Assembly (NCBI RefSeq): GCF_029867415.1
Contig: NC_081183.1
Location: forward strand, 38,460,655-38,524,654
DNA length: 64,000 bases
Source of the DNA: Vicia villosa
Taxonomy: Eukaryota > Streptophyta > Magnoliopsida > Fabales > Fabaceae
Reading direction: 5' to 3'
The translations under genes were made by a program, and so were the position numbers. This document shows, piece by piece, positions 36,101-48,302 of this stretch; position 1 is the stretch's first letter; the number at the start of each line of letters is the position of its first letter. The notes beneath the pieces are model-generated. The model was given only the letters and a program-made list of their open reading frames with translations, had not been told where the DNA came from and did no database searches.

Positions 36101-37115
36101 TTTATCTAATTTCCGTCATTTAAATTCTAGAAGGTGTATAGGTCGCTCATTCGATTTTGATGTAATAGTAATTAGGACTTTACTTTCCGCATTTTACTTT
36201 CCGCACCCATAAACTGTTTTAAATTTCTGTATACTATTAACTGTGTGGTTAGTAAATAGGGAGTGCAAGATAATTAATTGAACGTAACTCATTAATTCAA
36301 GATAATATAATTGAATCAGAATCACATGATTGTTGCACCCACACACCTTTGAGGCAACCCCCTCTATTACTGCCTTTCGATAAAATAGTCAAGTCCCTCG
36401 GATGTAGGGATACCTTAGCACCTGTTGCCTTCGATAAAATATCATAGTCCCTCGATATTAAGATCATAGTCCCTTCGAGTTGCCTATGATAAAAAATGAT
36501 CTCCTCCCTCGATGTTGCCTCGATAAATGATGATCGTCCCTTTGAATGCTAAGGTATCCTTACTGGTTGCCTACAAATGACTATTTCATCCTTTCCTAAA
36601 GACTTCCTGCCCTTCTTATGGTATGGATAGACTTATGGCAAACGATGACCCTCGATGACCCGCACATCCAATGAAAGGACTACCTACCTTTCCTATGGTA
36701 TGGATAGCCCCTTCAAACTGAAACGCTGAAAGAACATAAATCTTAAAATTAGGGTAGTTGCTACTAATTGCTTGCTCTGCTTTAAATTCAAACTCTTTTT
36801 CCCACTTCTTTTCAAAACTACTTTAAAAAAGGCTACGCTTATTTACAAGCTAAAGTCCTTATTCAAAAATCTTTTTCTAATCACACACTACAAACATTTT
36901 GAAAACAATGTGAGATAAGCAATTAAGAGCCCATGGATAACCATGGATACAAAGGGTGCTTACACCTTCCCTTTGTATAACCTACCCCCCGAACTCAAAA
37001 TCTTTCAAAGGTCTTTCCTGTTCTTTTTGCCTTTCCAATTGGATAAAATAAAAGTCAGTGGCGACTCTTGCTATCCGTAACATTTTTAAATAGTCAGTTC
37101 TTCCACCGTGTTACA
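33190..37115 (+). mobile_element. Ogre/Tat-like gypsy solo LTR, 3926 bp
   Basis: It starts TGTCATACCCCAAAATTTGT and ends CCACCGTGTTACA, flanked by a perfect 5-bp duplication AACCC (33185-33189 and 37116-37120). The CACCCC/TACCCC-AAAATTTG start, the length near 4 kb, and TGGCGACTCT at 37059-37068 close to the 3' end match legume Ogre/Tat LTRs. No primer-binding site or internal region follows, so this is a solo LTR left by recombination. A TATAAATAT box lies at 34510-34518. A degenerate repeat (TCCCTCGAT, GCCTTCGATAAAATA phrases) fills 36370-36560. A tRNA-like sequence is embedded at 35368-35438. Confidence 0.85.
35368..35438 (+). other. tRNA-like sequence with box A and box B inside the LTR
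   Basis: A box A-like TAGCTTAATTGG (35375-35386) and an exact box B GGTTCGAACC (35419-35428) are spaced as in a tRNA. The T-arm folds well (CCTGG, loop GTTCGAA, CCAGG) and the acceptor arms pair in part (TTGCACG with CGTGAGA). The anticodon arm does not fold cleanly and no CCA-type end follows. It is a tRNA-derived relic, a SINE head or an internal RNA polymerase III promoter, not a normal tRNA gene. Confidence 0.5.
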
Positions 37116-37201
37116 AACCCAATACATAAAATATACACACCATCTCCTCATTTTCTTTTCTCAATTATCTTGATCTCTGAGGACAAACAACGTTTCAAGT
37201 T

Positions 37202-38290
37202 AGGGAGAGTTTGATAAGTGCCAAAATGTTGTTATTTTGAGTATATAATTGTGGCACTTATCAATTCTATCCTTTCCAATATAATAAAATCTCAAATTTT
37301 GTGTATATATTCATTCACTTGAGTTTTGATTCATTTTATGTACCATTTGACAATTTTTCATTCGTTTTATAGGTATTGATGCATATCGGAGCTCGAGGAA
37401 TAAAGTGTCGAAGGCACGACTTCGATTATGCAGTTTTTGAGCAACAAAATGGAAATTATGCAGAAGCTCGCTAATCCAAGCTCAAGCGTGCTTGCATAAA
37501 CGTAAAACAGAGAAGAACATTTTTCCGAGCTTGGTGAGCCAAGTCAACTGTACCAAATATTTTCGACAGCTCGCTGAGCCAGCCTGCGAAAATTTTGCTT
37601 TATATTATTTCATTTGTAACATAGTTAGGTTTTAGGGTTTTGGGGATTTTTTCTCCCAAACTTCATTTAGGTTATCTTAGGTTAGAAAACAACTATGGAG
37701 CTTGCATTTGGATGATTGGAGGTGGATTAATTTTTGAACGGAGCTGACAAACGGGGGGATTTTCGGTTCATTTCTCTTCCTCTTTGTGGTTTCTCTTATA
37801 GTTGGGTTTTGTGTATGTATTTACTTTGAACTCATGTATATTTGTCGCCCATGGCGTTATATTTAATCTGCTTTGCAAATTTGTGTTGATTGTTATCCTG
37901 GATTTTTGCTCCGTGCTCGGGATTTGGGTTGCTTTAGAGATAAACTTCTTGAATCATTATCTAGGATGATTATCTGTTAGTTTCTGAACTCTAGAGATAG
38001 ATTTAGAGTTAACAATCTTTATGGGTGTCGAAGCTTAATGCTTTTGTGTTGGTTGTGTCGGTTGAGAGATCGTCGATACAATTGATATGGATGTTTGTTG
38101 TGTTGTTGAGGTTGGCTAAGAGATCATCGTCAAGATGATATTGTAGTTCTCGTTACTTTGGGTTAGAAATGACTTAGGGTGTGAGCGATACTAGGTGACG
38201 TTGACGAGTATGGTAGGTTGAGTATAACTGGTCGATAAGTTTAATTATTTATTATTTTTGACCATAAGATTGAAAAGAATAAATGATCAA
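37202..38290 (+). mobile_element. Ty3/gypsy 3' end: polypurine tract and LTR remnant
   Basis: AGGGAGAGT (37202-37210) looks like a polypurine tract and is followed by an LTR-like start TGATAAGTGCCA. The 12 bases at 37212-37223 recur inverted at 37252-37263, giving a hairpin at the LTR start. The following kilobase has no coding capacity and resembles gypsy LTR sequence (AGCTCG, GAGCCAAG phrases). The 3' limit is uncertain. The Ogre-like solo LTR is inserted about 85 bp upstream of the tract. Confidence 0.5.
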
Positions 38291-38310
38291 AATGTGGAGT
38301 AATTATAATA

Positions 38311-38616
<306 letters not shown>

Positions 38617-39874
38617 GATTTACTCCAAATCTTAACTATTAATTTTCATTAATCTAATGACTTTAATTAGTCATTTAATCTAATTATTTTCATATATAGT
38701 CATATTTAGTCCCCAAATCTCTTAACTTAATTTCATGTTCCGCTTTAGTTCCTTAACTAAAAAACCTTACAAGTTAGTCCCTTAACTTCAATTCGGTTAT
38801 CTTATTTAGTCCATTCGGTCAATTTTTGGGAAAAAAACGTTAAGTTCTTGTGATGTGGATGTACAACATGGCTCAAAATCCAAATATGATCTCATTATTT
38901 GTACTAAAAAATAGAATTTCTACTTATGTATGTTTCATAAAGATGGTCACAATAAGAATACATTAAGTGAAAACCTTACTTTCTAGTACAAATATTGAGC
39001 CAACTGTATAGACTAATATATGGGGTAGAAGAAAAGTATAATGAATGACAAAATTCTTAATCAAAAGAATTTAATATCATTTTGTATCTAGGATTAAGTT
39101 TAAATCTAAGACTTATGATTAAACTAAAAGTGATTTTTATCAATTTCATACAAATACTCTTGAATTCCATTAATTTATGTTTAAATCACATCAATTGATC
39201 AATCTAGTTTATCAATATTTTTATAATAACTACTAGAGAGATAAAGTGGCATAAGAATTAAATGGTATTAGTTTAGTTAGTTGACTATCAGAATTTGCCG
39301 AGACTGTCAAAAACTTATTAATTTGTTAGTGTGCTTATAAATAAGTTTGGACTAGTTAATTGTCTTTATCATTTTCTTTAATTATCAATACACAGAAGTT
39401 TCAATCTTTCCTTTTATCTTTTCCATAGATCCTATGTTATATACGATGATATTAACAAATTTGTTATAACCTTAAAGAAAAATTTGATTTCAATTATTTT
39501 GACCCTCTTGTGATTCTTGGCTTTCATAGGGTTTTTTTATTCTACAACACGTCCGATCTTAATCTCATAGTAATAATTTGGCAATTAATTTGGATTAATA
39601 GAGCATAATAATTTCCAATCTCAATGTTCTTGTGAAGAACTTAGAATCACATTGTTGATAAGGCTGTTCATGGTACTATTATGTAAGAAAACTAAATCAA
39701 ATTATATCGAATCATCAAATAAGGTTACTCAAACTCGTTTTAATTTTTTTTAGAACCGAATTTAATTAAAAGTTTTGGTTTGCTATAATGGTTTTGAATT
39801 CCGAACCATACTAAATCATAAGAAGACAAATTATTCCAAATTAAATCATTTGTTAAAGAACAAACCGTTATATT
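38617..39874. other. AT-rich non-coding DNA with TTAGTCCCTTAACTT phrases
   Basis: Around 38710-38820 the phrases TTTAGTCCCCAAATCTCTTAA, TTTAGTTCCTTAACTAA and TTAGTCCCTTAACTTC repeat loosely, typical of a common legume DNA-transposon end. A TATAAATAAG phrase near 39336 may belong to an old LTR. No gene recognised. Confidence 0.4.
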
Positions 39875-40324
39875 TGTTAGAACAAGATTTGTTCTGATCA
39901 ATATTCTTAGTTTTGATGATAACAGGGATATGAATTTTGTGTGAGATAATATGGTACTCTAATACATTGCAATTTCCCTTTCAGGAAATATATAAAGAGT
40001 ATGCACAAATCAGCGCTCAGAAGCTTTGTCTCAGAAGGTTCAGCATGCAACATCAGAACATGGTCTGGCAAGACATTAGAAGATGGTCAAAGCAGAATCA
40101 GAACATGGGTCTATGGAAGCATCAGAAGAACTTGAGATCAGAAGCAGAAGCACTGAAGTTCTCATGGTATCACGCTCAGAAGCACTTCAAGGTCAGAAGA
40201 CAAGAAGATGCTATGCACCAAGCTGTTTGACTCTGATGATATTCAAACGTTGTATTCACAAACATCAGATCAGAACAAAGTACAGGTGGCAGGCTACGCT
40301 AACTGACAAAAGGAATGTTGGAAG
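39875..40324 (+). repeat. 5' LTR of SIRE-like element, left part
   Basis: Starts TGTTAGAACAAG with TTTTGATGATAACA at about 39911. It has many CAGAAG phrases and ends abruptly at AATGTTGGAAG where the Ogre-like LTR begins. The two overlapping open frames at 39937-40230 and 40083-40556 are LTR sequence, not genes. Confidence 0.85.
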
Positions 40325-43300
40325 TGTCGCACACTCGCGAAAATCAGACAGAGTCGCCACCAATATATTTATCCCAAAGAGGGAAAGGAATATCAGAAAA
40401 CCTAAGGTGAATAAGAGCGAGGTCTTTCGACCAGAGATAGGGTACGGGAGTCGGTTACGCAAGGGGAAGGTACTAGCACCCCTCACGCCCATCGTACTCG
40501 ATGGTATCCACCTATGTTTGTTGCTATCTAAAGGGTGTGTACTATCTAAAGCTTAATTACTAAGGGAATGCATGCAAATGAAAGAAAAGAAACACGGGGA
40601 AAATGAGGTTTATAAATAATTGTGCTCGCTTAGGCCCCGCGACCCAATGCCTACGTATCCTTTTCAGGAATCAGAGCGCCGTAGTTCGGCTCAATAGTTT
40701 TTGTTTGTTTTTGTGTTTTTTAGTGGACGAAGTTACATTCGCACTCCGCTGCTCGACCTCTGGAGTCTTAAGCTGGGAATGGAGCGGAAATAACATGTCC
40801 GATTAAAGAATGCCTCGGAGGCGAGATAGAGAAGAGAGTTTGAGCGTTTCGAGGAAATCCCTTAAGCAAGGGAAACTCGAGTTACTCTTTGGTTTGTGTT
40901 TTTTAGAGGTTGGGAACTTACGCCTGAATGGAACCCTTAAGCAAGGGAGCCCCAAGCACTCGAACATCCCTTAAGCAAGAGAAGTTACAAGCTTCCATTC
41001 CCTTTTTATTAGTCAAAGTATTTATTAGTCATTTTTTATGAGTTTTCTTGGTATTTTTTATGGGGATTTAATTCAAGTATTTGTTAAGTGTTTTAAAGTT
41101 GAAAAGGAAAAGAAACTAGCCTAAGTATGAAGGGAATTTCTACCTAATGTTATCATGGTTTCTACCTAAGGTTAGGAATAAAAGAAACATGAAAATTAAA
41201 GTCACATCATGAGCAAAATTGAGTAAGGATACAATGGTACAAAATTATACACAAGTATGAAGTAGCAATTCAAAAACATAGTACAAAATGAATTAAAAAT
41301 ACTACTATTTTTTATATTGATTTTTATGAAGGAAATTGAATTACAAGTCAAGTAAAAGACTAAAACAAAATAGCCTAAAACTACTATTTTTAGTGATTAT
41401 TTTTATATGTCCAAAATTAGCATTAAGGTCTAAAGTTAGAAAAAAAAATAGTATTTTTATTATCTAAAAGAAATGGGCAAAAAATCTAATAGAATCTAAA
41501 ATAACAATGTAAACAGGGGTGAGAATATTGAATTATTGGTGCGAAGAGCAGTGGGCGCAGGGCCCAGCCCAAAGGGTGTTTTTTTGTTTTCAAACTTTTC
41601 TATGTCAAAAAGATGATATGGGCCCAGAGAGGGTGCGTCCAGCAATTCGGTTACAGGCCCACTAATGATTTTAATTCAAATGTAATAATCAGACTTTAAT
41701 TCAATTAATGTCAATTGACTGAAATTAAACCTTATATTCTATTCCAATTATATCAATTAATCAGATTAATGACATTAATTAATAATAATAACAATGAAAT
41801 AAAAAAAGGGATTAGGGTTAAATTATTTGTGACCTCTGAGCTCTCAACCAAGTCTTCTTCTTCTTCTCTACCTCACGAACTCGCGCCGCAAAACGGCGGA
41901 GGACTTCGTTTTCTCTGACCGGTTCTGCAAATCGCCGCCGTAATCACTCTCGTCTCCAAATATCCCTCTCGTCGCCTCAAACTCTCTCATGACCGACGGT
42001 GTGATGCGGTAGGGAGACACATCTTCTCCGATCTCGATCTCTCGAACCTTAGCTTTCAATCTCTTTCACCTTCTCCGATTCACCTCTGGTTCTCGCGTGA
42101 TATTGAGTTTTTTTTCCGATTCAGTGATGATAGCGAGGTGTGGCTGTTGTGTTTGAAGAATGATCGATGATGAAGGTTGAAATGAGATTGAAGGGGTTTC
42201 TTGATTCTGAACTTTTGTTACGATTTTCTGCAGGTTATCAATGGAGAGTGGAGACGGATGAATCGATGATGATGATGATATTGAAGCGCCGAGTGGAAGG
42301 TTGATTGTTTTCTGCTAAATTTTTGTTATAGGTTGAAGAAGAGTTGGTGAGATGAAGAGCTTCAAGTTTCATTGCAGGTTTGTTACGATTCTTCCTTCAA
42401 CTCTTTCTTGCTATGGTGTTCTGTTCTTTATGATGCAGAGTTTGTGAATTTCTTGCAGATTTCTGAAGGTTGAGGGATATGTGAGGAAGATGATTGATGA
42501 TGAATGGAGGTTGAGTTGAGAATTGGTGAAGGTTGGAGCTCGGTTCAGAGGTGAAGAAGATGAAGAGAGAAAGATGAATGGTTTGGTGAAAAGGAAGAGG
42601 TGTGAGGAGTGATGAATTGAATTGTGGAAAATGGTGGAGCAGTGAAGAATGAAGAATGGCTCAGAGATCAAAAATGGTGGAGGAGCTTGAATGAAGGTGG
42701 AGAAAAGAATATATAGGTCGAGTTCTGAGATTCAGTTGCAATTGAAGGTTAGTTTTTTCTGAACTTCTTATATTGATTTCTGTTTGTAACTGTTAGGTTA
42801 GTTAGGATGTGTAACTGATTTTTGAAGGTTGTTAGGGTAGTTAGAAATCTGTTATGAATCGGTTGAAGGTTTGTTACTGGTTTGAAATTCTGTTTGTTGT
42901 TATGGTTAAGAGGGTTAATGAGAGGTTAGTTATATGAGTGGGGAAAGTTAGTTATAACTGCTGGGTAACTAATTCGGTTAGAGGTTATAAAGTGGTTAGG
43001 GACCTGTTTTGATTTGTAGATCTTTTCCAGGTGTAAATACATAAGTTTAATGTGGCTGCAAATTTCCATGAATTTTGTATTGGGATGATGTTGGATGAAT
43101 GTTGGTATAAATTGTAAGCTGCCTCTTTTAATTTGTAGGTTTTGATAAGTTGATTGCATTGATTAGAACTGTCAATATGTTAACTGTAGTTAACTGTAAC
43201 GGTTAGAAGTTAGGAGAAATGCGAGTCAACAGTTACGTCAAGTCTTGGTTTAAAGATTGATAAGGGTTTTGAATATGCTGGACTGTTTTTTTCTTATGTT

Positions 43301-44309
43301 GATGTTAATGTGCGGGTATGTATGAATATGGATTTGGTTTTGCATATGAATTGATGGTGTAGGTTGGTTTTAAATATAGGGACTGATCTTGTTTTACTGT
43401 GATTGTTGTAAGTCTCCTGATTGTATGATTTTTGTGGCAGGTTCATGTAGAAACTTGGTGAAATGTGGCTAGCACCATAATGAAGATGAAACAGAATGGA
43501 CTTGACGGATTTGCTTGCGGTTCGAAGACGAAATGGTGCATTTGAGGAGGACTTTGAAACCTTTTTTATGTGTAGTTCTTTTTGTAATTTGAACATAATG
43601 ATCTCAGCTTGAATTTGTAAATAAAGTAGGCTTTTTGTAATGATTTTCTATTTTCCATGGGCTTGTAATAATTGGGGACCTTGGTAATGGATTTTGTAAA
43701 ATTTGAAGGAGTCTTGAATGATGTTGTCTCGAATCCCCTTTTTGAATTTACTATGAGTCGAGTCTTTGTACCATGATCAAGCAATAATTAGATTCACGAA
43801 ATTGATTGAACAACCTTGAATCATTTAGACATTTGAATAAGTACTCCAAATCCAATTTTAAATCGATGGAACCTCAGTTCTTCAAATTAGGCTAACTTGC
43901 TTGACAAGCCACAGATGATTGAAAGAATAATGCAGTGCTTTGAAGAATCTTTGGAGATGAATCGAACTTATAGAAATAAAGAGAACCTTAAGTCTATCCT
44001 CAAATTAATGAACTCCAAACACACTTAAGTAATGATCCAGAAACTTCATCTTTCCTTGAGATACCCACTTGATACCTCTTTTTTTTCTCTTAGAGATCTT
44101 GATGGAGATGCTTATTGTAGCTTGATAATCTTAAATAAAGAGGAGAGTCTCTAAACCATAGAAAAACCCTTATTACTAAGACCCTTGATTCCAATGCTCA
44201 ATTATTGATTAAATGAATGCGTGGGTTTATTTATGACCTAAGATGTAGATGAAACGAGAAACATAAGCCAATTAAGAATAATTAGAAGGGCAAATTTTGG
44301 GGTGCAACA
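40325..44309 (-). repeat. Ogre-like LTR copy 1 (3' LTR of the element)
   Basis: 3985 bp. Reading the copies side by side, it differs from copies 2 and 3 by about five single bases: 40333 (A against G), then near 42318, 42767, 42895 and 44006. A candidate promoter TATATATT (minus strand, 42708-42715) is followed by a CT-rich leader. Short frames at 40603, 41715, 41868, 42411, 42926, 43294 and 43566 recur in all copies and look non-coding. Confidence 0.88.
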
Positions 44310-44322
44310 GCTGCCCCTATTT
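44310..44322 (-). other. Polypurine tract of Ogre-like element, copy 1
   Basis: Minus strand AAATAGGGGCAGC directly abuts the 3' LTR. The same tract is at 52288-52300. Confidence 0.7.
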
Positions 44323-44450
44323 AATCGTCTTAAACCTGAAGGAGAGATTGGCGTTAGCCTTTCGAGCATTCAAGGTGGAAGAAGATTAAATACCAAGTGA
44401 ACCCGAAAATTTGCCTTATGAGAGATAAGATCCATTGGGGAAGAAATGGT

Positions 44451-45245
44451 GTCAACTCCACTGAGGAAAAGTGTATCAACTCTGGATTGAACAAATTAAC
44501 TCTGGGTTAGAAATGAAATAGAACTCAACTCTGGGTTGAAGAGGAATAGCGGGTCGACTTTGGGTCGAAGAATAAAGGGGAAGTCAACTCTGGGTCGAAT
44601 AAGAGGTAAACATCAACTCTGGGTTGATAACGGAAGGAGAAATCAATATTAGTGGGACGAGGTATAGGCATCAACTCTGGGTTGAGAAAAAAGTAAGAAT
44701 ATCAACTCTGGGTTGAAAACAAGAGATAGACATTAACTCTGGGTTGAGAGAAAGTAATTCAACTCTGGGTTAGAAATGAAATAAACGTCAACTCTGGGTT
44801 GAAAAAGAAACGTGGGTCAACTCTGGGTTGAAGGATAAAGGGAAATCAACTCTGGGTTGAAGACAATGGGTAGACATCAACTCTGGGTTGAGAGAAGGTA
44901 ATTCAACTCTGGGTTGAAAGAGGAAAGATGATCAATTAGGAATAACCATCAACTCTGGGTTGAATGGGAGAGAAAGAAGATAACTGTCAACTCTGGGTTG
45001 AGTGGGAAAGGAGGAGTCAATTCTGGATTGAATAAAAGGGTAACCGTCAACTCTGGGTTGAATGGGAAAAAGATCAACTCTGGGTCGAATAAAAGATGAC
45101 CGTCAACTCTGGGCTGAGTGGGAAAAGAAAAATCAACTCTGGGTCAAATAAAAGATAACCGTCAACTCTGGGTTGAGTGGGAAAAGGATAAAGGATAATC
45201 GTCAACTTTGGGTTGAGCTCGAGAACATCAACTCTGGGTTGAAGA
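44451..45245 (+). repeat. Minisatellite of the palindromic 15-mer TCAACTCTGGGTTGA, copy 1
   Basis: About 27 copies of the 15-mer, with small changes, are separated by AG-rich spacers of 10-25 bp. The core has perfect 5-bp inverted arms TCAAC/GTTGA. It lies near the polypurine tract, that is in the 3' untranslated part of the minus-strand element, a position where Ogre/Tat elements are known to carry variable tandem repeats. Confidence 0.9.
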
Positions 45246-47587
45246 AAGATGAACATGATTGACTATGGAAGGTGACACCACAACGGTAACTCTGAGTGAT
45301 CCAGTGGCTTATCAATTAAATGCTTGTAGAGAACCCATCTGATGAGTAACTTGGCTTATGCTTCACATGCAAATGATTGATTTGTTTTATGCACTTCTGG
45401 AGATGCTATGTAATGATTTCTATATGCAGTGTACTGATTGATCAGGGTTTCTGCTTTGTATGGAATAGATTAGGTGGAGTTCTGAAACTCTGTTTGCGAA
45501 TCAAGGTGAGGTGGATGCCCCTGATTTGTTGATGATTGGATCATTGTGGGAGAAATGTCAATGAGAATGCAATGATATGCATGATGCATGCATGACTATG
45601 AATGGAATGATTTGTTTCTAAGGTACCAGGAATGGATGGAGGATGCCCTTGCGGAAAGGTTGTTGCTTGAAGGATAGAATCTGTGGAGGTGAGATGTTTA
45701 GCTTGACTCGTCAACACCTATCTCGATATCTGACACTTGATTGAAGATGAAGAGATGAATTGTTACTAGCTTGCCCCACCTTGTAAGATCTCTTGAGATA
45801 GAACTTTGGTATGCTTGAATCATGGAGATTTGGAATGGTCTGCCCCAGTGTTGATCATGGAATGAATGCCCCAGATTGAAAGGAACTCTTCCACTAAATG
45901 GATGCTTCAGGTATTTGCTTGGTGGATGACCAATCTTTTGCCTATGTAAGACTACTCGATGGAATTTCAATGTTGAACTTTCCTTGGTATCAAGTACTTG
46001 CTTTCTGATTAGAGACAATTCTGTTTTGAAAAAGATAATGAGAATGCGATGCACATGTTAATCTCAAAAGAAAAGTTTTATTTGTCAAAATGTTGTACTG
46101 ATACTAACACAAGTGACACAACAACATTAGGAGTCAGTTTGACATGATTTTACAGTTTGTATGCTTTCGGAACGAACCCTGCTTCAATTAGGACTTTTTA
46201 GGGTTGTAACGTGGCCGGGTTCACGGTTTAAGAAACAAAGGATAAAGGCTCAAGTTCTACCTAACCCACCCCTTCTTCATTATGTTCTCCAGTCCTATGT
46301 TCAGATAGTTTGACACGAGTATTCACCTTTCAGGAAAGATTGCAATGGATGAGGATCCTTTATGGCTTTGATGGAGGTGGCAGTCACCCTTTGGCGCTTT
46401 CGTTGATGATTATAACAACTTGTCCCTTGGAGGATTTTTGTTCTTGTTATTTTCTTTTGCTTTCCCTAACTTTTGCCTGGACAGAAAGTTTCTTTTGACT
46501 TTGGTTTTCGTTGTCCAGCGGGATATGCCCTAATTTTTGCCTAAGTCATTTGCTTTAAAGCTTTTCTTTCTTTTGACTTTTTCTTTGACTTAGCGGGCTA
46601 TTGTCTCTTTCTCTTTTTTGGTCATGATTCATAACTTTCTTTTCATTCTTTTTTGTCTCGTTCGGGAACAAGTTGTATGACTTTTGTGATTGACTTGATG
46701 AAAAGGTTGTGACTGCCTTCTTCTTAGTGAATGAGAGACATCCACTTGTGGATAGTGCTCTTCTTCTTTTGTTGTGAGATCTGAGATATGATTGATCCTC
46801 TGATGGAATGCCTGAAAGTCGAGTGCTCGGTCGCACTAATTGAAGACTACCCTGCCCCTGGTTAAAATTGAGGGTTTTGTATTTTTTGAAAAGAAACTAC
46901 TACTCCTTAGGCTCAAAGGGGTTGACGAGGGTTTCACTCCCTTATAACTCCAGTGTTTGGGAATTGAAATAATGCCTGTACATCGTCAGCAGGATCTTTG
47001 TTCCAAAAGCATACAGTTAGTAGTTCATGTGTTTTTGATTTTCATCATTCTCCTTTTTTAGTTGCTTAAGACAAATGAGTGAAGTATCAATGAACATAAT
47101 GACAAAGATGAAATGATTTGAGAAAAACATGTATATTGCATTATTTTTATTTATTCGAACAGAATGAGTTTCTTACAATGAGAAGTACTTGATAACAACA
47201 AAAGTAATACAGTTGAAGATACTTGAGAAATCTATACAATGGCAAGTTTGGCCTTATTTTGATGCAAATGAAATATTCTCTGACAAACACAAAGTCTTTA
47301 GGCTCAAATGGTGGAAGGTGCCCCATGAGGAGGCATGAGATTCTTAGATAGTAGCTCGACCTTAATTGTAATTCCCCATGATTCTTCTTCTGTGAGCTCT
47401 TGTCAGATATCGGTGCGGAGGAATCGTCTTGACTGATCTGATGGAGAGGAAGAGTGGTAAGAGTCTTGATAACCATGGATGCACATGCATGAATGCAAAA
47501 ATGTTAATGAAGATGCAAATGTATCATAAATCAGGATCAAGGATCGAGGCCTCTTGGATAACAACTTCTCATGGTCAATAAGATATG

Positions 47588-47755
47588 GTCGAATCCTCCA
47601 GATTCAGAGGTTCGACGTTGCTCTCTGGATAAATAGCTTGTGCATAAGTCAAAGATGGTCGAACCCTCCAGATTCAGAGGTTCGACGTTGATTCTGATAG
47701 ATAACTGATGTAGAACTTCTGTATAAGTCAAATGTCCCAGGATCAAAGGTTCGAC
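47588..47755 (-). repeat. Three spaced hairpin modules in Ogre-like internal region, copy 1
   Basis: GTCGAACCCTC, loop CAGATTCA, GAGGTTCGAC (47658-47686) forms a 10-bp stem with one bulged base. A close copy is at 47588-47616 and a weaker third (GTCCCAGGATCAAAGGTTCG) near 47734. The spacing is about 70 bp. The copies in unit 2 are at about 55566-55733. Confidence 0.7.
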
Positions 47756-48282
47756 GTCTTTTATTGAATAGCAGAAATCCGGGTATGATGGAGGTCAAGT
47801 TTCCTGTCCCACCCCAATCTCACGGGTATGTAGTCTAGACACGGACAAGTGGTCCCTAATGGTCACCAGGGTCTACAGTTCCCATGGGGTACAAAGTGTT
47901 TGAGGCAACAAGCGTGCCAGACACAGTGTTCCATGAAAGAACCTCGCCCAGTTGTGGTACCCCATGTCAAGCTCGATCGTAGCAAGGGCTACGGGAGTCG
48001 ACATGAGCATCCACGCTAATCCTATGTGTCACTGGCCTGGGTAGTGGGCCTTTTACCTCATACAAACCCCCCACCTGCAAAACAGAACAGAAGACCCCAG
48101 GGAACACAAAATATAATCCATATGCATGATGTGCAAACAGAAATAAACATGATATGCAGGCAAAGAATAAGCATGCACACATATATAAGGTATAGACATA
48201 AAACAAGTAAACACCCAGTAAATAAACAAACGCAGGCTAGGATCGACTCGCTAAGAATGGACCCGCAATAGGTCTAGCAACA

Positions 48283-48300
48283 TCCCCAGCAGAGTCGCCA
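48283..48300 (-). other. Ogre-type primer-binding site, copy 1
   Basis: Minus strand TGGCGACTCTGCTGGGGA, two bases inside the LTR end at 48303. Established Ogre elements use a tRNA-Arg-complementary site of this form. The core TGGCGACTCT is repeated inside the LTR about 25 bp from its end. Confidence 0.8.
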
Positions 48301-48302
48301 GC

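Larger units (their letters stand above)
44310..48302 (-). other. Ogre-like internal region copy 1, no recognisable gag-pol
   Basis: 3993 bp. In minus orientation it runs from the primer-binding site (48283-48300), through three hairpin modules (about 47588-47755) and unassigned sequence, to a minisatellite (44451-45245) and the polypurine tract (44310-44322). The longest minus frames are 118 codons (46054-45698) and 109 codons (47476-47147). Neither resembles gag, protease, RT, RNase H or integrase, nor the extra ORF1 known in Ogre. Phrases with TGCCCC recur. Function unknown. Confidence 0.8.

Noticed and set aside
33190..37115. Full-length retroelement beginning at 33190
   Set aside because: The perfect AACCC duplication directly brackets one LTR-like unit, with no internal region or second LTR.
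44451..45245. Regularly spaced 15-mers resembling a CRISPR array
   Set aside because: The host is a plant, the core is very short, spacers vary in length and are AG-rich and related, and there are no cas genes. It is a retroelement minisatellite.
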